A stretch of 39,060 nucleotides of DNA from positions 1-39,060 of the forward strand of contig JAGVHI010000019.1 of assembly GCA_020056635.1 (NCBI GenBank), in the 5' to 3' direction. The notes beneath the pieces are model-generated. The model did not search any database, was not told where the DNA came from, and saw only the letters and a list, made by a program, of their open reading frames with translations. Both the position numbers and the translations under genes were made by a program. Below, in pieces: positions 26,180 to 34,610 of the stretch; within the stretch, counting starts at the first letter, position 1, and each line of letters starts with the position of its first letter. This DNA is from an archaeon. Lineage in GTDB: Archaea; Micrarchaeota; Micrarchaeia; Anstonellales; Anstonellaceae.

Positions 26180-28858
26180 TCACCCATAAGAAACAGTTGT
26201 GCTATATTTGCAGTAGCCGCTTGTGCACCTAGTGGTGAAAGTTCCGCACTGGGGAGCCGCGGTGCATGGGAACCTGCAGTTCCTCTTTGGCTCAGAGCCA
26301 GTGCAGACAAGAGGCGAGGGGCACGTTGGATAGCCGATTCCGCACCTTGGGGCGCAAATGCCGCTCACATTGAGATATGTTGTCAAGTTGCAGTTGCCGC
26401 AGCTGCTGGCGCTATTGCATGATTTGTGCGGCGAATATGCGCACCTCATCGTGCCGTTGTAGTTCTCGCACAGGTTGTTGCAGCATTCTGAGTTGCTGGT
26501 GCAGTTTGCAGGAAATATCTTGCAGGTGATGCACTCAAGCCCGTCCCAGTTCCAGCTGCATATGCCTCTTTCGGATCCAGCAACAAGGCACTCCGTTGTC
26601 GAGAGCTCGGTCGAGGCGGTACAGGCCAGGGATGGGTTGTGGTAAAGTGGGGACACCGTTACAAGGCCTGTTGAGTTTGAGGGGCATGCGCAGCTCGTAT
26701 TGCTCTGCGGGAGCATGCTTATGTTGTAATTCAGTATCAGGTCCACTGACACAGAGCCCCAGCAGTAGTCCACATTGTCTATATGGAAATTGTTTGCCGC
26801 ACCATAGCCCATATTTATCAGGGCGGGGTTGATGTAGTATGGGCCAGTGAGGTTGAAGTTGTTGCATCTTGAACCAGTTCCCAGTCCCTGCGTAAATGGC
26901 CCCGGGGCGGAGTCGTTTAGCGCCCATAGCCCGTTTAGGTATATCTGCCCATAATCATCTAGGTGCACGCCTGTGAGCCAGATTGCCGCTATCGAGGTGT
27001 TTGCCGCAGTAGATATGTCAAAATCGTAGGAGAGGTATGGCTTCCAGGGCGGAGCGCCGCTCCCAAGCGAAACCGCATTCCCTTGAAGCGAGCATGTCCC
27101 GCAGTAGCACGTGATAGTATAATTGTGCACGTTGTTTGTTTCATTCGCCTCTGATACGTTGTTTCTCGCGTCCGCAACCAGGCTTACGGTCCACGGGCCA
27201 GGGGCCGGGCAGGTGAAGGGTATTTGTTGCGTGTTTGAGCCTGATGGCGAAAGTGCCGACACAGTGAGGTTTGATACTGCGCTCCCATTCCAAATAACCC
27301 GCGTAATAGACTCATTCATGGCATTCATGTTCCCCTGGTTCTCGGTCGTGACATTGAAGCTGTATGGAATGTTCACCTGCATCATTGCAGGCATGGCAGG
27401 CGAGAATGCGATTAGGTCTGCTCCCGAACATATTCCTGCATTGCAGATGAGGTTCGCGCAACAGGGGGAGTATTCATCGCATGCCTGCCCGTATTGCCTG
27501 CAGGGGGCGCACAGGGGCGGAACCCCAAGCACGTTGCAGTAGCTGTCTGAACAGCATCCAGTATTGTTGTACTGGCAGTTCCCACCCTCAGGTATGCAGC
27601 TTATGCAGATGTTCCCTATTGCAGGGTCGCAGAAGTAGCTGGAGCAACAGGGCAGCAGAGTGCAGTTGTCTCCCAAGTCTGCGCACGGCGGGATGTATTC
27701 CGTGCAAATTCCTGCATCGCAATCCCCTGAACAGCACTGCGCATCCGTTCCGCAAATCATCCCTCCTGGCCTGCACTGGCACTGCACTTCAAATGAGTAG
27801 TTGTTATTCGTTTCGCTAATCTCATTCGCACTGAGATTTGAATCTGCCATGGCAGATTGCGCCCTGAGAGTCTGGTTGCATGTTGAGTTCGCAAAGCACG
27901 TGAACTGGTATCCTCCAATCAAAACCGTCTGGCTTGAATTTATACCCCCGCTGTTTACCAGGGTTGTCGCGGGGGTGCCGCAGCTTGGGGAGTCCGTGGA
28001 TTCATGCTGTATTGGACCGGCAGCATCCGCCGGCCCGATGTTCATTATTGAGTAGGTTATGTTGTAATCCATGCCGTCATAATATGCAGGAGGGGCTGAG
28101 CCGTCCGGATTTGAAACTGTTGCATCCGTGATGACTAAATCAGGGAGCATCTGCTTGCACTGCCCTGCCCCGCACCCAAGTGGCGAGCAGCAGTCTGAAT
28201 CTGATGAACAGGATGCATTCTCGGGCTGGCAGCATGCGTCTCCTCCCATGTATGGTCCGCAGTTTGCATTGCAGCACTGCGAAGAATTAGAACAGGAGAA
28301 GCCTATTTCGCGGCACGCACATTCGTTGTTCAGGCAGTAGCCCTCGCAGCAGTCAGAGCTAAGCTCACAATATTCGTCAGTCTCGGAGCATGAAAAGTGG
28401 CACGGGACAATCAAATCCTCAAGCCCTGGCTGCTCCTTCTCAAGTTCTGAATCGCGGTATGCGAAATGAAGCGTGAGCTGGCAGAACCTGCCGCTCTGTA
28501 TGTACGTGACTGGCACCGAGAGCTTCCTTTTCTCGCCAGAGATGAACTGTATCGGGGCAGTATAGGTAGTCACGTTGGGAGCCAATGCGAGCTTGTCCTT
28601 CACCTCGATTGACTTTAGGTATATCTGCCTTGGCCCGCTGTTTTTGAGCACAAGGCTCACGCCATTGCGCAGCGCCTTTGCCTCAAGCACCGAGAATGGG
28701 CTTGAGGAGCTCCAGTAAACCTTTGACTGCCCATAGCGCACGTCAATGTTGGATTCCATCTGGGAGGCGATAAGAGCCGAAACAAGCAGGGCGATCATTA
28801 TCAGTGTAGAAAGGAGCATGAGAAAGTCAGTAGAGACCTGCGCGTTGAGTTTCCCCAC
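26180..28858 (-). CDS. Giant pilin-anchored protein with about eight cystine-knot-like modules and CARDB repeats
   Basis: 892 residues, GTG start at 28858. The N-terminus KLNAQVSTDFLMLLSTLIMIAL is a class III signal variant (QVSTDF). Residues about 30-150 are homologous to the same region of the 1338-residue protein (SKVYWSSSSPFSVLEAKALRNG). At about 155-245 and 360-480 are tandem cysteine modules of the form C-x(5-6)-C-x(4-6)-CC-x(2-4)-C-x(n)-C (for example SELSSDCC-like ELSSDCCEGYC; SNSSQCCNANC; SDSDCCSPLGC; TDAQCCSGDC; DEYSPCCANLIC). Another is near 790 (TSNSECCNNLC). This C-C-CC-C-C order is that of inhibitor cystine knots. CARDB-like repeats lie at about 245-355 and 480-580 (NVSEANETNN). 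A unique beta region is at about 580-740. Likely a disulfide-rich surface adhesin; binding target unknown. Confidence 0.9.
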   Translation of the reverse strand: MGKLNAQVSTDFLMLLSTLIMIALLVSALIASQMESNIDVRYGQSKVYWSSSSPFSVLEAKALRNGVSLVLKNSGPRQIYLKSIEVKDKLALAPNVTTYTAPIQFISGEKRKLSVPVTYIQSGRFCQLTLHFAYRDSELEKEQPGLEDLIVPCHFSCSETDEYCELSSDCCEGYCLNNECACREIGFSCSNSSQCCNANCGPYMGGDACCQPENASCSSDSDCCSPLGCGAGQCKQMLPDLVITDATVSNPDGSAPPAYYDGMDYNITYSIMNIGPADAAGPIQHESTDSPSCGTPATTLVNSGGINSSQTVLIGGYQFTCFANSTCNQTLRAQSAMADSNLSANEISETNNNYSFEVQCQCRPGGMICGTDAQCCSGDCDAGICTEYIPPCADLGDNCTLLPCCSSYFCDPAIGNICISCIPEGGNCQYNNTGCCSDSYCNVLGVPPLCAPCRQYGQACDEYSPCCANLICNAGICSGADLIAFSPAMPAMMQVNIPYSFNVTTENQGNMNAMNESITRVIWNGSAVSNLTVSALSPSGSNTQQIPFTCPAPGPWTVSLVADARNNVSEANETNNVHNYTITCYCGTCSLQGNAVSLGSGAPPWKPYLSYDFDISTAANTSIAAIWLTGVHLDDYGQIYLNGLWALNDSAPGPFTQGLGTGSRCNNFNLTGPYYINPALINMGYGAANNFHIDNVDYCWGSVSVDLILNYNISMLPQSNTSCACPSNSTGLVTVSPLYHNPSLACTASTELSTTECLVAGSERGICSWNWDGLECITCKIFPANCTSNSECCNNLCENYNGTMRCAYSPHKSCNSASSCGNCNLTTYLNVSGICAPRCGIGYPTCPSPLVCTGSEPKRNCRFPCTAAPQCGTFTTRCTSGYCKYSTTVSYG

Positions 28859-28880
28859 AGAAGGAGAAATCTCGTGCGGG

Positions 28881-28890
28881 GTTTAAAATT
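28881..28890 (-). promoter_or_regulatory. TATA box of the 892-residue surface protein gene
   Basis: Minus strand AATTTTAAAC, centred about 27 nt upstream of the GTG start at 28858. This again indicates an individually transcribed, probably leaderless gene. Confidence 0.55.
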
Positions 28891-28907
28891 GGTGCGGGTA
28901 TCCCAAG

Positions 28908-30248
28908 CTATTGGTGCTTCCTTGCTTTCCCAAGGTCGTGCACTGCGCCCTTGATAGTGCTGCCCCGGCTGCCGAACGTGTTGCCGCTTGTCAGATTTTG
29001 CACAACTATGTCAATGGCACCGTGCAAAAAGCCGATTGTGCGGGAAAGCGCGGATTTGTCATGCTCAAGGTCAGTGTTAGTTTGCTTAAGCCTGCTTGTT
29101 TCCTCAGCAAACTCCTGTTGCTGCCTTATGTTCTCGTCTCCTGCAACCCGCAGCCGCTCCCTTAGTGACCCGGACTCCCCACGTGCGGTTTTCAGTTCGC
29201 TTATTGCAGTTTCAAGCGCCCCGGCTGCCGCAGCCAGTTTTTCTTCTGCACTATTCCTTGCAGTTTCCAAATCAGCAACCCGTTTCTGTGCCGCCACGAC
29301 CATTTGCTCTGCTGTCTCAGCCCTCGCTGCTTCAACCTCATGAGCAGGTATGGCTTCCGGCCCGGCTGATCCTACGAATTGCGCAACCCTAAACCCGATG
29401 TTCCTCATGAAGTTGCGGATTTCACGCGCCTCTGGGTCGCATGTTTCCGAGGTGCTGATAACTATGTAAACTGTGCTCTTTGCCTTTGCGTCATCGAAAT
29501 TCACGCCCTCCTTCCAGTAAAGCGGAGGATTTTGCTCGTCATGCATCGGGTCATCCTTGTTCCTCCCAAGTTCGCATTTGAGCACATGTATGCGCCCTTC
29601 GCCGTTAGGATACATTTGGGGGTCGATTGTAATGCCTGCGACCTGTATTCCGGATTTTGCCTGCTCTGTTTTTCCAAGAGCAGCTACCGCAGCCCAAATT
29701 GCAGGCTCGTCATGGATTGGCTTTGCAGCACGCCCATTACCATAATCGCGCCATTTCAGCCCGCCCGCAAAATCAAGCTGCAGCCAGTTTTCGCGGGAAT
29801 TATGGCTTTTCTCATAGCCTGTTTCATCGTATGCCATGAGCGATTCGACTTTCCTTTTATCATATGATTCTGTGGGCTTGAAAAGCCTCACAAGGATATA
29901 ATTGCCAGCCTCTGTTTTTGCTCGCAGGATGTTACCAGTGTAAGTATAACCCATGCTGCCATTCACCCACCTTTCAAGTTCATTCACGCTTGCGTCCACG
30001 AGCTTCATTCCCCTCCCTTCGAGGTCTGTGGCAAGCTCGCGCACAGACTGCGCTGTGCAAATTTGCCCTTTGGATGAAAGGGTGAGCCTGCAGAAATCGC
30101 CATTATGCTTTTCAAAAGCCGCCCTGTTGTGGAATGCCTGCTCCTCCCTTTGCATCCTGGCCCGTGCAATGAAATCGGAGCGCGAGAGAGTCTGGGAAGT
30201 GAGCACTGTGAATACGCTTTTTTGCGGAGCATTGGCTGGAATAGACAT
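28908..30248 (-). CDS. Unrecognised protein with globular N-terminal domain and long coiled coil
   Basis: 446 residues, ATG 30248 with AGGTGG 6 nt upstream; a TATA-like GTTTATAAAC lies about 37 nt upstream. Residues 1-300 appear globular and soluble, with many aromatic residues and segments such as WVNGSMGYTYTGNILRAKT, ENWLQLDFAGGLKWRDYG and GRIHVLKCELGRNKDDP. About 305-415 is a continuous coiled coil rich in Ala/Glu/Arg (EAARAETAEQMVVAAQKRV; LKTARGESGSLRERL). The C-terminus is short and basic. There is no signal peptide or membrane helix. I cannot assign a family. It lies directly downstream of the 16S transcription unit in the same direction but has its own promoter-like box. Confidence 0.8.
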   Translation of the reverse strand: MSIPANAPQKSVFTVLTSQTLSRSDFIARARMQREEQAFHNRAAFEKHNGDFCRLTLSSKGQICTAQSVRELATDLEGRGMKLVDASVNELERWVNGSMGYTYTGNILRAKTEAGNYILVRLFKPTESYDKRKVESLMAYDETGYEKSHNSRENWLQLDFAGGLKWRDYGNGRAAKPIHDEPAIWAAVAALGKTEQAKSGIQVAGITIDPQMYPNGEGRIHVLKCELGRNKDDPMHDEQNPPLYWKEGVNFDDAKAKSTVYIVISTSETCDPEAREIRNFMRNIGFRVAQFVGSAGPEAIPAHEVEAARAETAEQMVVAAQKRVADLETARNSAEEKLAAAAGALETAISELKTARGESGSLRERLRVAGDENIRQQQEFAEETSRLKQTNTDLEHDKSALSRTIGFLHGAIDIVVQNLTSGNTFGSRGSTIKGAVHDLGKARKHQ

Positions 30249-30336
30249 TCGACCACCTGTGTCTATTTATGCAATTTAGTGTTTATAAACTTAAGCATTA
30301 GAAAGGGCTTCCGCTAGGCAAGTTAAAAATAAAATT

Positions 30337-30348
30337 TTGCGCTCCAAG
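30337..30348 (-). other. 16S rRNA processing stem, trailer half
   Basis: In the transcript, CTTGGAGCGCAA in the trailer is perfectly complementary (12 bp) to TTGCGCTCCAAG in the leader at 32042-32053. A second complementary pair lies further in (TGTCC at 30360-30364 with GGACA at 32025-32029). Archaeal pre-16S rRNA is cut from such stems. A T-rich run after this half (TTTTATTTTTAACTT) may terminate the transcript. Confidence 0.8.
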
Positions 30349-30429
30349 AAATTTTAGGTGGACAGACAAACTTAAAATGTCTTGCCGATTCCATGCACTC
30401 TCGTCCAATTTTTTTCCAAATTTATATTT

Positions 30430-31955
<1,526 letters not shown>

Positions 31956-32041
31956 TATGATCCTAAAACTGAAAGTATTGCCCAAAAGTTCATGAATTAG
32001 CGGATAAAGCATTTATGGTTCGCATGTCCATATCCTCTATC

Positions 32042-32053
32042 CTTGGAGCGCAA
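32042..32053 (-). other. 16S rRNA processing stem, leader half
   Basis: The leader TTGCGCTCCAAG pairs perfectly with the trailer segment at 30337-30348. The rest of the 5' leader (about 31956-32160) holds no gene. It includes a small hairpin AAGCG-TTTCTA-CGCTT near 32100-32115 and a palindromic GGTTTCGAACC that only superficially resembles a tRNA T arm. Confidence 0.8.
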
Positions 32054-32180
32054 GTCGAGCGGAAAAGCATCCCGTTCCCATTCAGCGATTGCTTAAGATA
32101 AGCGTAGAAACGCTTGATTGCGAACCGTTTGGGTTCGAAACCGTCTGTAAAAATCGCGTGGGAGTATTACAGCCAAACTT

Positions 32181-32190
32181 GTTTATAAAG
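32181..32190 (-). promoter_or_regulatory. TATA box of the 16S rRNA transcription unit
   Basis: Minus strand CTTTATAAAC. A start site about 25 nt downstream (near 32160) would give a leader of roughly 200 nt that includes the processing-stem half. It lies about 30 bp past the end of the preceding membrane-protein gene, so the rRNA is probably transcribed independently. Confidence 0.65.
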
Positions 32191-32221
32191 GTTGCGAGGT
32201 GCCGGCGAGAAAGGCTGGATT

Positions 32222-32698
32222 TCATTTGAGTTTCTTGGCTATGAAAGTACCTAATAGACTTAGAATTACATTTGGGATTAAGCTTATCGCAAAATTAAGG
32301 GTGGAATATGTGAGCACGTAAGATAATGAGTAAGACTCAAATGACTCTAAAACATACACAGCAACCAAGAACATAAGTAATTGGATGAATGATAGGATTA
32401 CACAAGCCATCATGATTTCCATTAAACCAAATTTTTTTGTTTTAGCTCCATTGAAACCCAACCATAGCGGTATTGAAATAGAAATAAGAAAGAAAGGCCA
32501 CATCCACGCAGGTGGTCTTTCATAAAAAGGCGGTGGTGGAAAGATAAGCTGAACGCCTACTGTGACAAGGGGATTCACCATCGTACTTCCATAGTGATTT
32601 TGAGCAATAATGGTAAATGTTATTGTGCCAATTATTGCTAATAAGATTGCAGCAGCAATAGGCCACTTCGAAGCCTCGAGAATCTTTTTCCAGTCCGT
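32222..32698 (-). CDS. Four-helix membrane protein, single repeat unit; apparent ACG start
   Basis: 158 residues if read from ACG 32698. The ORF track begins only at an internal ATG (32581), which would delete the first transmembrane helix (KWPIAAAILLAIIGTITF). In frame, the codon before is a TAG two codons upstream and there is no ATG, GTG or TTG before 32581. GGTGA lies 5 nt before the ACG, and the following residues DWKKIL match the start of the two neighbouring paralogues (MDSKKLL; GWKKIF). Four predicted helices; a loop GFNGAKTKKFGLMEI between helices 2 and 3 matches the family's loop motif. No known family. It lies 5 nt after the previous gene's stop. Confidence 0.7.
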   Translation of the reverse strand, partial: TDWKKILEASKWPIAAAILLAIIGTITFTIIAQNHYGSTMVNPLVTVGVQLIFPPPPFYERPPAWMWPFFLISISIPLWLGFNGAKTKKFGLMEIMMACVILSFIQLLMFLVAVYVLESFESYSLSYVLTYSTLNFAISLIPNVILSLLGTFIAKKLK

Positions 32699-32703
32699 CT
32701 ATC

Positions 32704-32708
32704 TCACC
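32704..32708 (-). promoter_or_regulatory. Ribosome-binding site before putative ACG start (gene 32222-32698)
   Basis: GGTGA complements the 16S 3' end (TCACC) and overlaps the upstream gene's TGA stop. The ACG is 5 nt downstream, the same spacing used before ATG by other genes here. Confidence 0.55.
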
Positions 32709-34074
32709 TTTTTTTGGCTTTGGCGATTTTCTGCCCCTTAAGGATGGATATTGCCCCACCTGCCGCAACAAGCGCAAGAGCCTGCCAAGTGGTCTCTATT
32801 ATCATGCTTGCCGACATCCAGAACATCACGTAGTAAGAAAGAATTTTGTTCTGGGAAGTTGTAAAATTTAGGATATACCCCGAAGCGACAATGGAGATCA
32901 CAGTCGCATATGCCAATCCCAGAAAAGCGCCCACTACAAGAAGGCGCCCGGTTGTCGGCTTTAGCTTCTGCATAAGATGATAGCCCGCCCAAAGCAGCAC
33001 CAGGTAAAATAGTATCGGGAGCCATCCAGGGGTTGTAAGATACATCACGATGTCTAGGAGGTCGCTATTGAAGCCAGGAAATACCATCAAAACTGAGTAA
33101 GCTGTTGCAAATATGAGCATCGCAGCAAGCGGATACTTGGAGTTCCACAGGGCAGCTTGGATTAGTGCAGATTTTTTCCTTGTTCCGTTGAGCCCCAGCA
33201 CCGCGCCTACAAATGAAACAATGAGAATAGTCGATAGGTGCGACACTTGACTGAATGTGCCGTAATAATAGCGGATATCTATTAAGGAGCTTTCGAGGGC
33301 TTGCAAAAGCGCATAAAGCATAATGAACATTGCGGCAAGGATGATCGAGCCGATTGCGGCCTCCTTGAGCGAAAGCCCCCATTTTTTGGAAGAGTTGTAT
33401 CCGTAATAGAGAGGGATTGCGGCAAGGCCTGCTGCCTTGATTATATCCCATAGGAATGAGATGAAATAAGAGTTCACGTATTCCCCTGAATATGCAGACC
33501 TGGGACCGATAAGCCACTCCATTTGTGGAGCGTAGGCAGTAACAAGATAGGTTGCCGCCGCGAAAAACGCTGCGAGTAATAGGAGAAGCGCAAGCGGAAC
33601 GCGGAGCGACATTAATATTTTCCCAAAATTGCATTTTGCCGTTTGAGTTGGTATATGCCTTGAGACGAACGCTCCGAGCAACGAGGAAAGTGAGAAAAAT
33701 AAGCATGCCAATGCCACCAATGCCGCATAAAGCAGCATTGGATCAAATGATTTTGGCGGGTTAAGCAGAGCCAGCGGGACAAAAACAACAGTAACCAGGA
33801 TTATGGAAAAGGACAATGCCTGGGCCAGCACATGCTTGTAATCAAATCCCAATTTCCTTGAGTTGTCGTATCCAAGCCTGAATGAGACCCATAGGAGGAG
33901 GCAGGGAACTAGGGAATTGACAAGCGACCAGAAATAGGAAAGTGCCTGGAATTCGATTCCCTGGCGGAAATAGAGCGATTCGCGCATAATGAATGAAATC
34001 ACAAGTATAATGACGAGAATCAATGAGATCCCAAATGGCGCCTTGAGCCCGAAGAATATTTTTTTCCAGCCCGT
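32704..34074 (-). CDS. Multi-pass membrane protein with three tandem four-helix repeats; apparent ACG start
   Basis: 456 residues if read from ACG 34074; the ORF track uses TTG 34023, which falls inside the first transmembrane helix. There is an in-frame TGA three codons above the ACG and no standard start between. GGTGA is 6 nt upstream. The protein consists of three homologous units of about 150 residues (about 1-150, 150-310, 310-456), each beginning with a KxPxxxxxxL-type helix and carrying a loop such as GYDNSRKLGFDYKHVLAQ, GYNSSKKWGLSLKEAAIG or GYHLMQKLKPTTGRLLVVG. Each unit has about four helices, so roughly 12 in total. The flanking genes each equal one unit. Transport or envelope function is possible but unproven; no family recognised. 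Confidence 0.72.
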   Translation of the reverse strand, partial: TGWKKIFFGLKAPFGISLILVIILVISFIMRESLYFRQGIEFQALSYFWSLVNSLVPCLLLWVSFRLGYDNSRKLGFDYKHVLAQALSFSIILVTVVFVPLALLNPPKSFDPMLLYAALVALACLFFSLSSLLGAFVSRHIPTQTAKCNFGKILMSLRVPLALLLLLAAFFAAATYLVTAYAPQMEWLIGPRSAYSGEYVNSYFISFLWDIIKAAGLAAIPLYYGYNSSKKWGLSLKEAAIGSIILAAMFIMLYALLQALESSLIDIRYYYGTFSQVSHLSTILIVSFVGAVLGLNGTRKKSALIQAALWNSKYPLAAMLIFATAYSVLMVFPGFNSDLLDIVMYLTTPGWLPILFYLVLLWAGYHLMQKLKPTTGRLLVVGAFLGLAYATVISIVASGYILNFTTSQNKILSYYVMFWMSASMIIETTWQALALVAAGGAISILKGQKIAKAKKR

Positions 34075-34080
34075 TTTAGC

Positions 34081-34085
34081 TCACC
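34081..34085 (-). promoter_or_regulatory. Ribosome-binding site before putative ACG start (gene 32704-34074)
   Basis: GGTGA lies 6 nt upstream of ACG 34074. The surrounding sequence (GGTGAGCTAAAACGGGCTGGAA) closely parallels the site before the next gene (GGTGAGATAGACGGACTGGAA). Confidence 0.55.
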
Positions 34086-34091
34086 TTTTCC

Positions 34092-34538
34092 TTACACCGC
34101 ACCCTCTTCAGTGACCTTTTCCCCGCTGCCCCAAATCGAGCCTGCAATTGAAAGTATCAGGGAGATGATAACCAGCCCGACTGCCCAGGGAACAAGTGCT
34201 TCTGCCCCAATTATTGTTTTCTGCTCAGAAAGTACGTATGCTGGAACGAATAGAATGGTTGCAAATATCCCAAGCAAAACCGCCCCAAGCGCTATGTCGC
34301 CTTTGCCAAGCGAGAATTTCTTTACTGACACAAGCCCGTATTTCAGCGTTGCCCAGGCGGCAAGCAAATAGGAAACTGGGCGGAGGATTACCCATATTGT
34401 CCCAAGCACGAGTGCCTGCGCGCTGTTGCTTCCAGAAAACCCAGCCTGCATCGAGGTTGCAAGGAATGATATCACCGCAAGGCTGATGTAAGCAACAACC
34501 GGGACTATGAGGGACGGGAGCAGTTTTTTGGAGTCCAT
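34092..34538 (-). CDS. Four-helix membrane protein, single repeat unit
   Basis: 148 residues from ATG 34538 (MDSKKLLPSLIVPVV); the ORF-track start at 34976 runs through the AMP phosphorylase gene on the other strand and is rejected. About four transmembrane helices (IVPVVAYISLAVISFLA; WVILRPVSYLLAAWATL; DIALGAVLLGIFATILFVP; WAVGLVIISLILSIAGSI). The loop KYGLVSVKKFSLGKGD corresponds to the GYxxxKKxGL loop of the downstream triple-repeat protein. It is the first gene of the three-gene membrane-protein operon and the only one with a standard start codon. It is divergent from the AMP phosphorylase gene with a 72-bp gap. Confidence 0.78.
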   Translation of the reverse strand: MDSKKLLPSLIVPVVAYISLAVISFLATSMQAGFSGSNSAQALVLGTIWVILRPVSYLLAAWATLKYGLVSVKKFSLGKGDIALGAVLLGIFATILFVPAYVLSEQKTIIGAEALVPWAVGLVIISLILSIAGSIWGSGEKVTEEGAV

Positions 34539-34610
34539 ATGAGCCACCCTGTGCCTATATTCCCCAATACCATTTTTAAGCTTCAATACCGTTTTGCTAT
34601 CGGGAGATGC

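Noticed and set aside
32125-32150. GGGTTCGAAACC resembles a tRNA T arm in the 16S leader
   Set aside because: The flanking bases do not form a 5-bp T stem on either strand, and no acceptor, D or anticodon arms can be drawn. It is a palindromic piece of the rRNA leader.
32520-32777. 85-residue minus-strand ORF across the junction of two membrane genes
   Set aside because: Out of frame with both family members. The in-frame reading from ACG restores a transmembrane helix and the family N-terminus.
34539-34610. N-terminal extension of AMP phosphorylase (ORF-track start)
   Set aside because: It covers the promoter/leader region; ATG 34611 has a strong ribosome-binding site and matches family length.
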